Shown here: in pieces, positions 8,752 through 17,022 of the stretch
Numbering within the stretch: position 1 is the first letter of the stretch
Layout of the letters: each line of letters starts with the position of its first letter
Source of the DNA: JBJXHC01 sp046160825
Lineage (GTDB): Bacteria > Bacteroidota > Ignavibacteria > UBA10030 > UBA6906
Direction: 5' to 3'
NCBI GenBank assembly: GCA_046160825.1
Contig: JBJXHC010000112.1
Span: 1-49,044, forward strand
Length of the DNA: 49,044 nucleotides
Program-made: the position numbers and the translations under genes
The notes under the pieces: generated by a model
What the model saw: the letters and a program-made list of their open reading frames with translations, nothing else
What the model was told of the DNA's origin: nothing
Databases searched by the model: none

Positions 8752-8840
8752 CTCGCCCTCCACTAAGAGGACGCCGATGGGTTCAAAAGGGTTGGAAGAT
8801 GAAGTACAATTGTGAGAATATGGGAATAATATGCCTGAAA

Positions 8841-8868
8841 ACAACAAAGCCCCGCTCGCGCGGGGCTT
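8841..8868 (-). terminator. intrinsic terminator of the nuo operon
   Basis: AAGCCCCGC (8847-8855) and GCGGGGCTT (8860-8868) form a 9-base G/C-rich stem with a four-base loop. On the minus strand it is followed by TTGTTGTTTT. It lies about 30 bases after the nuoF stop, so it ends the nuoA-F transcript and separates it from the sigma-factor gene. Confidence 0.85.
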
Positions 8869-8895
8869 GATGCTCATGTTCATATTGGCCAGAGA

Positions 8896-10182
8896 TCAAC
8901 GCAACGAATGCACCATATCCATTGCCGGTCTCGGTGCACCATTCCCTCTCACGACGCGCTTTTCAAACTCATCCCTGAACCGCTTGATCATGCTTTGCAC
9001 AGGCCATGCAGCCGCGTCACCGAGAGCACAGATGGTGTTCCCTTCGATGTTGTTGGCAACGTCAAGCAGCAGGTCAATGTCACCTTCGTTCGCCTCATAA
9101 TTCTCGAAGCGCTTCAGCATCTTGAACATCCAGCCGGTACCTTCACGGCACGGCGTACACTGTCCGCATGATTCATGATAATAGAATTTGGTGATGCGGG
9201 TAATCACCTGAATAAGGTCGGTGTCTTCATCCATAACAATCAGTCCGGCTGTACCGACGGACGAACCCGCCGTCTTGAGGCCATCAGCATCCATCGTTAC
9301 ACCTTCGATGGTTTCACCGCGCATGATCATCGTGGATGAGCCGCCGGGGATGATCGCTTTTATTTTCTTGTCGCCGGGAATACCGCCGGCAAGTTTGTAA
9401 ATCAAATCCGTCAGCAGAACGCCGGTCGGGACTTCATACACACCGGGCTTGTGGACGTGGCCGCTGATCCCGACAAGAATTGGCCCGGGGTGTTTCGGCG
9501 CGCCGATCTTTGCATATGCTTCCCAGCCCAACTTGAGAATCACCGGAACGTTGGCGAGTGTCTCGACATTGTTGATCGTCGTCGGACAGCCCCAGAGTCC
9601 GTACTGCGCGGGAAACGGCGGCTTGATGCGCGGATACCCGCGTTCGCCTTCCAGGGAATTCATCAGGGCCGATTCTTCACCACAGATGTACGCTCCGGCG
9701 CCACGATGCACAAAAAGATCCGCACTGAAACCAGTACCGAGAACATTCTTGCCGATGTATCCCTTTGCATAAGCATCGTCAACCGCCTTCTGCACCATCT
9801 TCACCCATTTATTATACTCACCTCGAATGTAGAGATACGCCGTTTTGATTCCCATGGCATAACAAGCAATCACAATCCCTTCGATCATCAGGTGCGGGTT
9901 GACCTCGAAAATCTCCCGGTCCTTGAACGTCCCGGGTTCGCTCTCGTCACCGTTGACACAGAGGTACTTTGGCTTCTCGGTGGCCTTCGGCATGAATGTC
10001 CACTTGAGTCCCGTGGGAAAGCACGCGCCGCCGCGGCCACGAAGGTTCGACTTCTTCACCTCATCGGTCACTTCCTCCGGCTTCATACCCAGTGCCTTGC
10101 GCAGCATCTGGTAGCCGCCGTGGGATTCGTAGACGTCGATCTTGTGATAGTCTTTGATACCGGTAAGGAGATACTTTTCCAT
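8896..10182 (-). CDS. nuoF: NADH-quinone oxidoreductase subunit F
   Basis: This 428-residue subunit binds NADH and FMN and carries iron-sulfur cluster N3 in the peripheral arm of respiratory complex I. Visible are GRGGACFPTGLKW (NADH site), YICGEESALMNSLEG (FMN site) and the cluster cysteines SCGQCTPC and ICALGDAA. An ATG at 10182 is used; a GTG at 10188 overlaps the nuoE stop as GTGA and is an alternative start. It is the last gene of the operon and is followed by a strong terminator, so nuoG and the membrane-arm genes are not cotranscribed here. Length is normal for the family. Confidence 0.97.
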   Translation of the reverse strand: MEKYLLTGIKDYHKIDVYESHGGYQMLRKALGMKPEEVTDEVKKSNLRGRGGACFPTGLKWTFMPKATEKPKYLCVNGDESEPGTFKDREIFEVNPHLMIEGIVIACYAMGIKTAYLYIRGEYNKWVKMVQKAVDDAYAKGYIGKNVLGTGFSADLFVHRGAGAYICGEESALMNSLEGERGYPRIKPPFPAQYGLWGCPTTINNVETLANVPVILKLGWEAYAKIGAPKHPGPILVGISGHVHKPGVYEVPTGVLLTDLIYKLAGGIPGDKKIKAIIPGGSSTMIMRGETIEGVTMDADGLKTAGSSVGTAGLIVMDEDTDLIQVITRITKFYYHESCGQCTPCREGTGWMFKMLKRFENYEANEGDIDLLLDVANNIEGNTICALGDAAAWPVQSMIKRFRDEFEKRVVRGNGAPRPAMDMVHSLR

Positions 10183-10184
10183 TG

Positions 10185-10649
10185 TCACTTCAACTCACTC
10201 AAAATTTTATCAACTTTTTCTTCGTCAAGATTCTCGTGATACTCATCGCCAATCTGCATCATCGGGGCATAGCCGCACGCGCCAAGACACTCGGCTTCAA
10301 TAAGCGTAAACCGGTTGTCGGATGTCGTCCCTCCGACCTTGATCTGCAATGAGTCCTCAATATGCTTCACGATCTTACTGCTGTTGCGCAACATGCAAGA
10401 CACATTGGTGCAGACTTCGATCTTGTGTCTCCCCACCGGCTGCTTGTTGTACATCGTATAGAACGTCACGACGCCAAGGATATGATGATGCGGAAGGCCG
10501 AGTAAATCACCGACGTATTTCATTCCCTCGTCGGATATCCATCCGTGCTCTTCCTGCCACATCCAGAGCGCCTCCAGCACAACAGACTGCGGATGCTGGT
10601 AGCGGGATTTTAATTCGGTTATACGTTTGAGATTATGTTCAGAGAGCAT
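10185..10649 (-). CDS. nuoE: NADH-quinone oxidoreductase subunit E
   Basis: This 154-residue thioredoxin-fold subunit holds the [2Fe-2S] cluster N1a of complex I. The four ligands are visible as CTNVSC and CLGAC. The length matches the usual 24-kDa subunit core. It overlaps nuoF by a GTGA or closely precedes it, and is separated from nuoD by about 130 bases of repeat-like sequence. It transfers electrons with NuoF in the NADH dehydrogenase module on the cytoplasmic side of the membrane. Confidence 0.97.
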   Translation of the reverse strand: MLSEHNLKRITELKSRYQHPQSVVLEALWMWQEEHGWISDEGMKYVGDLLGLPHHHILGVVTFYTMYNKQPVGRHKIEVCTNVSCMLRNSSKIVKHIEDSLQIKVGGTTSDNRFTLIEAECLGACGYAPMMQIGDEYHENLDEEKVDKILSELK

Positions 10650-10780
10650 CGGGGTTGCGGCTTAGATGTTGGATAAATGGATAGTTGGAGTATTGGATTG
10701 ACGCTTGAAGCATTGACGATTTAGGATTTCGGGTTTCGGATTTGTTTGGGATTTGGATTTTCGGTTTTCGGGTTTTCCTG
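10650..10780. repeat. low-complexity intergenic repeat inside the nuo operon
   Basis: This 131-base gap between nuoD and nuoE consists of TTGGA/TGGAT words followed by GGATTTCGGGTTTCGGATTTG-like text. The same two-part composition is seen at 31766-31894 between the two ABC permease genes. No start codon with a ribosome site and no stable hairpin is evident. Function unknown; transcription must read through it. Confidence 0.6.
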
Positions 10781-12034
10781 CTACTTGTCGGCTTCGCCCA
10801 TGACGGGGTCGATGCTGCCGATGACCGCCACGATATCGGACACCATGCCGCCTTTGAGCATCGCAGGTAGCGCAGAGAGATTCACCATTGACGGCGAGCG
10901 AATCTTGAGCCGCCATGGCTGCCCGGTGCCATCACTCACGAGATAAATGCCGAACTCGCCCTTGGAGGATTCGATGCCCTGGTAGATCTCGCCGATGGGC
11001 GGGTCAATGCCGATATTGATGAGCATGAAATCGTGAATCAGTTCTTCCATCTTCGTGTAGGTGCGTTCTTTTTTCGGCAACACGCGCTTGGGCTCGTTTG
11101 CATGGATCGGACCTTCCGGCATTTTCTGCAACGCCTGGCGGAGGATCTTCGCGCTTTCCTTCAGTTCGGCGAGACGGACATAGAACCGGGCCAGCACGTC
11201 GCTCTCGGTTGCGGTGATGACATCGAAGTCGAGTTCAGAATAGACGAGATAGGGATTGTCCCGGCGAAGGTCACGCGGCACACCAGCCGCACGCAACAGC
11301 GGACCCGTCAAGCCCATTGCGATGACGTCTTCTTTCGGAACGTAGCCGACGTTCTCGCACCGGTCAATAAAGATGCGATTGGTAAGAAGAAGTTTCTCCA
11401 CTTCGGCAACGTCAGCACCAAACTCATCAAGGAACTTGGTCAGCATTGTTGTACACTGCGGCGACCAGTCCTGTTGCAAGCCGCCGATACGCGTATAACT
11501 TGTGGTGAACCGCGCACCGCACAACATGTCATAAATATCGAGGAGCTTCTCGCGTTCGCGGAACGTCCAGAGCAACACCGTCAGTGCACCGACATCCATT
11601 GCCAGACTCCCTGCCGCAACGAGATGCGATGCAACCCGTGCCATCTCGCAGCAGAGGACTCGGATGTACTGGGCACGCTTCGGCACTTCGAGTCCGAGCA
11701 ACTTCTCCACTGCAAGCACATAGCCGACATTGTTTGACAACGGTGAAAGATAGTCGAGACGGTCGGTGTGCGGTATGAATTCATGGTACGAGCAGTTCTC
11801 GCCGATCTTTTCGTAGCCGCGGTGCAGGTAGCCGAGTTCCGGAACGGCGGCAATCACGGTTTCGCCGTCGAGCTTCACGAGTACACGCAACACCCCGTGC
11901 GTCGCCGGATGCTGCGGACCCATGTTGAGGATCATGGTGTTCTCGAGCGGATCGTCGATGGTGAACGTCGTGTCCTGATCTTCGAGGGCAGCGAGGATCT
12001 GACTCTTGGGCTCTTCAGCAATTCTGGTGGACAT
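10781..12034 (-). CDS. nuoD: NADH-quinone oxidoreductase subunit D
   Basis: This 417-residue 49-kDa-type subunit forms the quinone-binding cavity with NuoB. Diagnostic segments are MGPQHPATHGVLR near residue 38, ELGYLHRGYEK, SSKGEFGIYLVSDGTGQPWR near residue 360 and the C-terminal DPVMGEADK. It is separate from nuoC, unlike the nuoCD fusion of enterobacteria, with 26 bases between them. Length is normal. It acts in the Q module of complex I at the cytoplasm-membrane interface. Confidence 0.97.
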   Translation of the reverse strand: MSTRIAEEPKSQILAALEDQDTTFTIDDPLENTMILNMGPQHPATHGVLRVLVKLDGETVIAAVPELGYLHRGYEKIGENCSYHEFIPHTDRLDYLSPLSNNVGYVLAVEKLLGLEVPKRAQYIRVLCCEMARVASHLVAAGSLAMDVGALTVLLWTFREREKLLDIYDMLCGARFTTSYTRIGGLQQDWSPQCTTMLTKFLDEFGADVAEVEKLLLTNRIFIDRCENVGYVPKEDVIAMGLTGPLLRAAGVPRDLRRDNPYLVYSELDFDVITATESDVLARFYVRLAELKESAKILRQALQKMPEGPIHANEPKRVLPKKERTYTKMEELIHDFMLINIGIDPPIGEIYQGIESSKGEFGIYLVSDGTGQPWRLKIRSPSMVNLSALPAMLKGGMVSDIVAVIGSIDPVMGEADK

Positions 12035-12060
12035 GCGACAACGCCTTTGTGATGCGACCG

Positions 12061-12549
12061 CTATTTGCGCGGTAGTGGAATGGAATCGGGAATACCCATG
12101 AGCGGGAAATCCTTGCGGAGCGGATAGTACTCGAAATCCTCCGGCATGTACATGCGCCGGAGATCCGGATGACCGGTGAACTTCACGCCGAACATATCAA
12201 ACGTCTCGCGCTCGTGCCAGTTGGCGCCGGACCAAACGCCGGTAACACTGTCCACCACAGGATGATCTTCGTCCACCAAAACCTTCAAGCGAACATAGGC
12301 TTTGTTTTTCAGTGAGTAGAGATTGTATATGATCTCGAAACGTCCTTCGGGCCGGTACATATCGACACCACAAAGATCAATCACCATATCAAACCCAAGT
12401 TCCGGATCTGACTTGAGAAATTGACAGACGGGAACAATGTCTTGCTTCTTTATCTGCACCGTCAGATCGCCACGGAATTCGTTATGTGCCTGAACGCTGC
12501 CCGCGAATTGCTGCTGCAACCGGCTCAGTATTGTCTCGTGTATATTCAC
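12061..12549 (-). CDS. nuoC: NADH-quinone oxidoreductase subunit C
   Basis: This 162-residue 30-kDa-type subunit is recognised by ANWHERETFDMFGVKFTGHP (residues about 110-128) and the downstream RRMYMPEDFEYYPLRKDFP. It is part of the Q module of complex I and carries no cofactor. Its ATG overlaps the nuoB stop as ATGA, so nuoB and nuoC are coupled. Length is typical for a stand-alone NuoC. Confidence 0.96.
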   Translation of the reverse strand: MNIHETILSRLQQQFAGSVQAHNEFRGDLTVQIKKQDIVPVCQFLKSDPELGFDMVIDLCGVDMYRPEGRFEIIYNLYSLKNKAYVRLKVLVDEDHPVVDSVTGVWSGANWHERETFDMFGVKFTGHPDLRRMYMPEDFEYYPLRKDFPLMGIPDSIPLPRK

Positions 12550-13082
12550 GACGCAATGCGTTCCTGGATGGGATTCTCGGGGATATAAATTTTGTCTCTG
12601 TTCAGCATACTTCCGATCGTTCTCTCATTCCCAACTTTTTTCTGCAACTCAATAAGCGCATGAAGTAGATTTTCGGGGCGAGGTGGACAACCCGCGACGT
12701 ACACATCCACCGGCATGAACTGATCAATGCCTTGCACAACGGAATAAGAACGAAACATCCCGCCCGACGACGCGCATGCACCCATCGAAATCACCCACTT
12801 GGGGTCCGGCATCTGGTCGTAGATCTTGCGGACTACTTTGGCCATCTTGTAAGTCACCGTTCCGGCCACGATCATCACATCACATTGACGTGGCGTAAAG
12901 CGCATCACCTCTGAACCGAAGCGTGAGATATCGAAGCGCGGCGACGCCGTTGCCATCATTTCAATCGCGCAACATGAAATCCCCATCGGCATCGGCCAGA
13001 GAGAATTCTTGCGTGACCAATTGATGAGCCAATCAAGGCTCGTCGTCATAAACCCATCCTGCTCCAGATTCCCTAATCCCAT
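12546..13082 (-). CDS. nuoB: NADH-quinone oxidoreductase subunit B
   Basis: This 178-residue subunit carries the terminal [4Fe-4S] cluster N2 that reduces quinone. The ligands are visible in ISCCAIEMM, MGACASSGGMF and AGCPPRPE. The N-terminus begins MGLGNLEQDGF and overlaps the end of nuoA by 10 bases. The C-terminus, RDKIYIPENPIQERIAS, is slightly extended but within family range. It is part of the coupled nuoA-B-C run. Confidence 0.97.
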   Translation of the reverse strand: MGLGNLEQDGFMTTSLDWLINWSRKNSLWPMPMGISCCAIEMMATASPRFDISRFGSEVMRFTPRQCDVMIVAGTVTYKMAKVVRKIYDQMPDPKWVISMGACASSGGMFRSYSVVQGIDQFMPVDVYVAGCPPRPENLLHALIELQKKVGNERTIGSMLNRDKIYIPENPIQERIAS

Positions 13083-13429
13083 TTCAACGCTCCCTTTCTC
13101 AGAATATACAAGTACCCGACGAGCAGTATCCCGATAAACACCAGCATCTCAACGAATCCGAGCATTCCCAGTTCACGGAACTTCACGGCCCACGGATACA
13201 TGAACACGATTTCGATATCGAACACAATAAACATCATCGCGACCAAATAGAACTTCACAGAGAATCGTTCCCGCGCGGTCCGCACAGGTTCCATGCCGCT
13301 TTCGTATGTGGAGAGTTTCTCCTCTGACGGGTTCCGCGGGCCGATCCATCTATTGATGTTCACCAGAAACAATCCGAAGAGGACCGCCAGCGAAATCATG
13401 ATTCCTATCGGGGCGTATTGTTCGATCAT
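13073..13429 (-). CDS. nuoA: NADH-quinone oxidoreductase subunit A
   Basis: This 118-residue membrane subunit has three transmembrane segments and the conserved YESGMEPVRTARERFSVKFY loop followed by FIVFDIEIVFMYPWA. The ATG at 13429 fits the family length; the frame runs open to 13705, but the upstream part crosses the promoter and tandem repeats and is not coding. The ribosome site is weak (CTGGAATAGTC). It is the first gene of nuoABCDEF and lies about 50 bases after a good promoter. Confidence 0.96.
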   Translation of the reverse strand: MIEQYAPIGIMISLAVLFGLFLVNINRWIGPRNPSEEKLSTYESGMEPVRTARERFSVKFYLVAMMFIVFDIEIVFMYPWAVKFRELGMLGFVEMLVFIGILLVGYLYILRKGALKWD

Positions 13430-13478
13430 GACTATTCCAGCACAGATATTCGCGTGAAGTTCGATCAAATCTGATGAA

Positions 13479-13507
13479 AAGGTAGCCAAAAGAGGTGTGA
13501 ATGTCAA
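13479..13507 (-). promoter_or_regulatory. nuo operon promoter
   Basis: On the minus strand TTGACA (13507-13502) is followed after exactly 17 bases by TACCTT (13484-13479). The predicted start lies about 45 bases before the nuoA ATG. The same spacing recurs at other promoters in this window. Confidence 0.7.
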
Positions 13508-13511
13508 AAAA

Positions 13512-13547
13512 AGTCTATGAAGACTATGAAGTCTATTAAGACTATAG
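13512..13547. repeat. four tandem 9-base units
   Basis: Four consecutive units read AGTCTATGA, AGACTATGA, AGTCTATTA and AGACTATAG. Odd and even units differ by swapping AGTCT and AGACT, so neighbours can pair. They lie directly upstream of the nuoA -35 box and before the divergent small gene, and could be an operator or a random-looking intergenic repeat. Confidence 0.6.
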
Positions 13548-13614
13548 AGTGACTTTGTCAGTTGCAGATGTGAAGGTGCTTGGGTATCTTCTTCAAACAC
13601 TTGATCAAAACACG

Positions 13615-13866
13615 ATGAAACTATCCGATACAACACCCGAAGCTGAACACATTCAGCGTGAAATTCTCCGGAAGATGAGTCCGGAGGAAAAGATGCAGCT
13701 GACATTCGACCTGATTGAATTCAGCGGAAGTCTGAATGCCGTTGGCGTTAGAATGCGTCACCCTGAATACACGGACGATGAAGTGCGGCTGGCAGTCATT
13801 CGTCTTCGGCTGGGCGACGAGCTGTTCTGCAAGGCATATCCCGCACACAAACACGTTATACCATGA
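13615..13866 (+). CDS. small protein coupled to a nucleotidyltransferase
   Basis: This roughly 83-residue acidic and basic protein begins with an EHIQREILRKMSPEEKMQLT helix and ends with HPEYTDDEVRLAVIRLRLGDELF. I recognise it only as a type of small protein found beside nucleotidyltransferase-like genes. The start is uncertain: ATG at 13615 is chosen, but a GTG at 13549 in frame would add 22 residues; neither has a clear ribosome site. Its stop overlaps the next start as ATGA, so the two are made together. A toxin-antitoxin-like pair is a possibility, not shown. Confidence 0.7.
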   Translation: MKLSDTTPEAEHIQREILRKMSPEEKMQLTFDLIEFSGSLNAVGVRMRHPEYTDDEVRLAVIRLRLGDELFCKAYPAHKHVIP

Positions 13867-14423
13867 GTCCCGTTGAACCCCTTGCACACGTTCTCGACGC
13901 GCTCGACCACAACAGTATCCCATACATGGTTGCAGGCTCGGTAGCCGGGAACGTGTACGGAGTTCCGAGGACCACACTCGATGCCGACGTCGTCATACAA
14001 CCCGACATTAAATCATTGCGACGGTTCATCGATTTTCTTGGTGAGGAGTTTCATGCTGACATCATTCCAGCACTTGACGCGTTGCGACACCAAGGGATGT
14101 TCAATGTCATCCACCTCGCGACCGGATTCAAAGTCGACTTTGTTGTTTGCAAATCGCGACCGTTCAGCAAAGAGGAATTCCAACGTCGCAAGAATCTTCC
14201 CTTCACGGGGAAAGGACGTTGGTTTGCCTCACCTGAGGATGTTATTCTCTCAAAGCTTGAGTGGGGCAATGCAGGTGGATCTGAACGCCAGTTTCAAGAC
14301 GCACTGAATGTCGCAAAGAGTCAGAACGACAATCTGGATTGGATATACATGAAACGATGGGCGGGTGAATTGAACATCGAAGATTTGTTGGAGAGAGTAC
14401 GTACGTTGGTTGATCCGACCTGA
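13863..14423 (+). CDS. nucleotidyltransferase-fold protein
   Basis: This 186-residue protein shows the minimal nucleotidyltransferase signature: Gly25-Ser26 in YMVAGSVAGN followed by Asp40-x-Asp42 in TTLDADVVI. A FKVDFVVCK strand carries a further acidic position, and ASPEDVILSKLEW matches the helical part of AbiEii/MNT-like domains. Such proteins transfer nucleotides to tRNA or protein targets, or act as substrate-binding remnants. It is coupled to the upstream small protein by ATGA and transcribed divergently from nuo. Target and activity are unknown. Confidence 0.8.
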   Translation: MSPVEPLAHVLDALDHNSIPYMVAGSVAGNVYGVPRTTLDADVVIQPDIKSLRRFIDFLGEEFHADIIPALDALRHQGMFNVIHLATGFKVDFVVCKSRPFSKEEFQRRKNLPFTGKGRWFASPEDVILSKLEWGNAGGSERQFQDALNVAKSQNDNLDWIYMKRWAGELNIEDLLERVRTLVDPT

Positions 14424-14455
14424 ATCAACCCATTCCGCAATCCGAATTCCGCATT

Positions 14456-16270
14456 CTAACTTATCCCCTCATACATCCCATCAATCAAGTTTGCGTATTT
14501 TCCCTCGACAACCTTGCGTTTGACTTTTTGTGTGGGGGTCAGTTCACCATCTTCAATGGTGAATGGCTTGTCCAGCAGAACAAATTTGCGGACGCGTTCG
14601 AACGTGGCAAGATCTTTTTGAAGAAGCTGGATGTCCTTGTCGAACAGCGCGTTGATTTCCGGTAGACGGATCAGGTCGCTGTTGGAAGTGAAAGAAAGAC
14701 GATGCGCCTGCGCGTGTTCCTTGAGTACATCGAAGTCGGGAACGATAAGCGCCGTGAGAAACATTCGCCGATCGCCGATGAGCACGAACTGTTCGATGTA
14801 CTTATTGGAGAGGAACCGGTTCTCAATGGGCTGTGGAGCAATGTTCTTGCCACCCGAGCTGACAAAGAGGTGTTTCTTGCGGTCGGTGATATGTACAAAA
14901 CCGTCGGCATCAATCACGCCTATGTCGCCGGTATGAAACCACCCGTTCTTGATGACTTCTTCCGTTGCCTCGGTGTTGTTCCAGTATCCTTGCATGATGT
15001 TCGGTCCGCGGGCGAGTATCTCTCCATCTTCAGCAATCTTGATCTCGACATTCGGGATGGGGTGACCAACAGAACCAAACTTGTAATTGTCGAGGCGGTT
15101 CACGGTGAGCACCGGTGAAGTTTCGGTCAGACCGTAGCCTTCAATAATCTTCAAGCCAGCGGCCTCAAAGAACTCGCCGAATTCGCGCGGCAACGCAGCG
15201 CCGCCGGAGATGAAGAACTTCATTTTTCCACCGGTGCGGGCTCGCAGCTTGCTGAACACCAGCTTGTCGGCAAGGGCGTTCTTGAGTTTGAGCGCAAGGC
15301 TCACCTCTTTGCGTCGGTGCGCCATTTGATATTCCCGCCCTGTTTCCATCCCCCAATAAAATATCTTCTTCCTGAATGATGGAAGTGTATCGACCTGCTT
15401 GATGATTCTGCTGTGAATGCGTTCAAAAAGCCGTGGGACAGTAGTGATAATATGTGGTTGAACCTCCAGCATATTGTCGCGAACGGTCTCGACGCTCTCT
15501 GCGTAGGCAATCGTTGCACCACACGCCATTGCCGTGTAATACCCGGCCATTCTTTCAAATGAATGGCAGAGCGGCAGAAACGAGAGCAACCGGTCGCCAA
15601 CCTGAATCTCGATCACACGTGCAGCATCGATGATGTTACTGACGAGGTTTGCATGGGTCAGCATAACCCCTTTCGGATTACCCGTGGTGCCGGATGTATA
15701 AATAAACGTGAGCAAGTTGTCCGGCCTGACCATCTTCATCGCCTCACTCAGATGCTCGGGATGTTTCTGCTTGAATTCCGTGCCCATTTCCATCACTTTG
15801 TTGAAGCCGATAGCACCGACCTCGCTCGTCAGACCACGGTCATTCATGACGATGACGTGCTTCAACGACGGAACATCAGGCAGGATTTTGATGACCTTGT
15901 TCAGTTGGGAGGAATTGGAGACGATCGCGACACTCACTTTGGCATCGTTGAAGATAAACTCCGTCTGCTTGGCAGTCATGGTGGGATAGACGGGAACATC
16001 AATTGCGCCGAGAGAGACGATGGCAAGGTCACTCACGCCCCACTCCGGACGATTCTCCGAGATAATCGCTACGCGATCACCCTTCTGCACACCAAGAGAT
16101 GCCAGTCCGAAAGCAAATTGGAATACATTGGACATCAACTCGGAATACCCTATCCCAACATACTTGCCGTTCACTTTGTGCATCATTATCGGACGGTCCT
16201 GACCGCCGAACTTCGTCGCTATATTAACGTAGAGTTCGGGTATGGTCGAGAATGATACGGCTACGGACAT
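14456..16270 (-). CDS. long-chain fatty acid-CoA ligase (AMP-binding)
   Basis: This 604-residue ANL-family enzyme activates long-chain fatty acids through an acyl-adenylate and transfers them to coenzyme A. Visible are the AMP-binding loop YTSGTTGNPKG near residue 190, the FISGGAALP and EGYGLTETSP segments, GWFHTGDIG and the C-terminal TDRKKHLFVSSGGKNIAPQPIE lysine motif. The length and the FAA1/FadD15-like C-terminal half are typical of long-chain ligases. The ATG at 16270 is preceded by TAAGGAAG; the frame extends further upstream without support. A promoter lies at 16328-16356. It probably acts at the inner membrane. Confidence 0.93.
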   Translation of the reverse strand: MSVAVSFSTIPELYVNIATKFGGQDRPIMMHKVNGKYVGIGYSELMSNVFQFAFGLASLGVQKGDRVAIISENRPEWGVSDLAIVSLGAIDVPVYPTMTAKQTEFIFNDAKVSVAIVSNSSQLNKVIKILPDVPSLKHVIVMNDRGLTSEVGAIGFNKVMEMGTEFKQKHPEHLSEAMKMVRPDNLLTFIYTSGTTGNPKGVMLTHANLVSNIIDAARVIEIQVGDRLLSFLPLCHSFERMAGYYTAMACGATIAYAESVETVRDNMLEVQPHIITTVPRLFERIHSRIIKQVDTLPSFRKKIFYWGMETGREYQMAHRRKEVSLALKLKNALADKLVFSKLRARTGGKMKFFISGGAALPREFGEFFEAAGLKIIEGYGLTETSPVLTVNRLDNYKFGSVGHPIPNVEIKIAEDGEILARGPNIMQGYWNNTEATEEVIKNGWFHTGDIGVIDADGFVHITDRKKHLFVSSGGKNIAPQPIENRFLSNKYIEQFVLIGDRRMFLTALIVPDFDVLKEHAQAHRLSFTSNSDLIRLPEINALFDKDIQLLQKDLATFERVRKFVLLDKPFTIEDGELTPTQKVKRKVVEGKYANLIDGMYEGIS

Positions 16271-16327
16271 GACGGCTTCCTTAAAGCTCAATGAGGCAAG
16301 TTCGGGAGATACCCTATTCCACCTGTC

Positions 16328-16356
16328 AAAGTAGGATAGGAGGCGATAAAAATCAA
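16328..16356 (-). promoter_or_regulatory. promoter of the acyl-CoA ligase gene
   Basis: TTGATT (16356-16351) and TACTTT (16333-16328) on the minus strand are separated by 17 bases. The predicted leader is about 50 bases. Confidence 0.55.
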
Positions 16357-16379
16357 GCACTTTCGGGCTTCAGACACTG

Positions 16380-16475
16380 TCCTATTTTGGGAAAACAAAA
16401 CACGTCAGACCGAGCGGAGTCGAGGTCTGCTCCGTTTGCCCGGCGGTGATATCTACAGCACTGTTTTTGAGAACG
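16380..16475. repeat. intergenic region with an AGACCGAGCGGAGTCGAGGTCT-type element
   Basis: CAGACC and GGTCTG bracket the text GAGCGGAGTCGA at about 16409-16432. Related GACCGAGCGGAGTCGAGGTCTG words are common dispersed intergenic repeats in environmental bacterial genomes. No gene is seen. Confidence 0.4.
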
Positions 16476-16808
16476 CTACTTCTTCCCGGTCTCAGCCAGC
16501 CGCAACTGGGAAACAAACTCAAGTGCCGCCACCGAGAAGACATCTTCCGATGAGACCTTCGCCGTAAACGTGTCCCCATTCATTGTCAGCACGTCGGCTC
16601 CGGAGCTGACAAGTGCCTGGCGCATCGGACCGTCAATGGTTTCCGTACAGGTACCACGCACCATCAGCTCGACCGGCTCATCGCTATTCGCCAATGTCGA
16701 CATCTTTTGGCGCAACGGTGCGTCGAACTTTGTTTCCATCATTAACGCCCGGTCCGGACCACAACCAATCACAAGGGCAAGAAGAGCAACAACGGGCAAG
16801 CTTTTCAT
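16476..16808 (-). CDS. small lipoprotein of unknown function
   Basis: The 110-residue product has a lipoprotein signal with lipobox LVIGC (Cys16), followed by a region resembling the protease-propeptide or ferredoxin-like fold (SDEPVELMVRGTCTETIDG, then VSSGADVLTMNGDTFTAKVSSEDVFSVAALEFVSQLRLA). The start at 16808 has AAGGAAAAACACC upstream; the longer open frame to 17006 is not coding. A strong promoter lies 50 bases upstream. It may be a stand-alone inhibitor-like lipoprotein, which is a guess from the pattern of an I9-like domain. Confidence 0.75.
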   Translation of the reverse strand: MKSLPVVALLALVIGCGPDRALMMETKFDAPLRQKMSTLANSDEPVELMVRGTCTETIDGPMRQALVSSGADVLTMNGDTFTAKVSSEDVFSVAALEFVSQLRLAETGKK

Positions 16809-16857
16809 GGTGTTTTTCCTTTCGTTCCACCTGAATTGCAGTGAGATCTTCGCCGTG

Positions 16858-16886
16858 AATATACCGGTGCATGCTTTCAAAGTCAA
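16858..16886 (-). promoter_or_regulatory. promoter of the small lipoprotein gene
   Basis: TTGACT (16886-16881), 17 bases, TATATT (16863-16858) on the minus strand. A second, weaker TTGACA lies further upstream near 16950. Confidence 0.7.
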
Positions 16887-16987
16887 TTGTGTATGATGAT
16901 GTTGCGAAACGCTCGCTTGCCACGAAAATATTTTTGCAACTAAGTTGTTGTCAACACTCACGGAAGTCGTCGCGCGAAAAAAATCAC

Positions 16988-17016
16988 TTGACTTGTCTGC
17001 ATCCACGTTGTATATT
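16988..17016 (+). promoter_or_regulatory. promoter of the ribonucleotide reductase leader
   Basis: TTGACT (16988-16993), 17 bases, TATATT (17011-17016). Transcription should begin near 17023, giving a leader of about 290 bases before the reductase start codon. Confidence 0.75.
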
Positions 17017-17022
17017 TTCAGC

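Noticed and set aside
8752..8883. N-terminal extension of the ECF sigma factor
   Set aside because: The extension crosses the nuo terminator hairpin; an ATG with a strong ribosome site at 8751 fits the family length.
9451..10239. Long plus-strand open frame opposite nuoF
   Set aside because: A shadow of nuoF; no recognisable domain and no ribosome site.
13430..13705. N-terminal extension of NuoA
   Set aside because: It covers the nuo promoter and the tandem 9-base units, and NuoA is normally about 120 residues.
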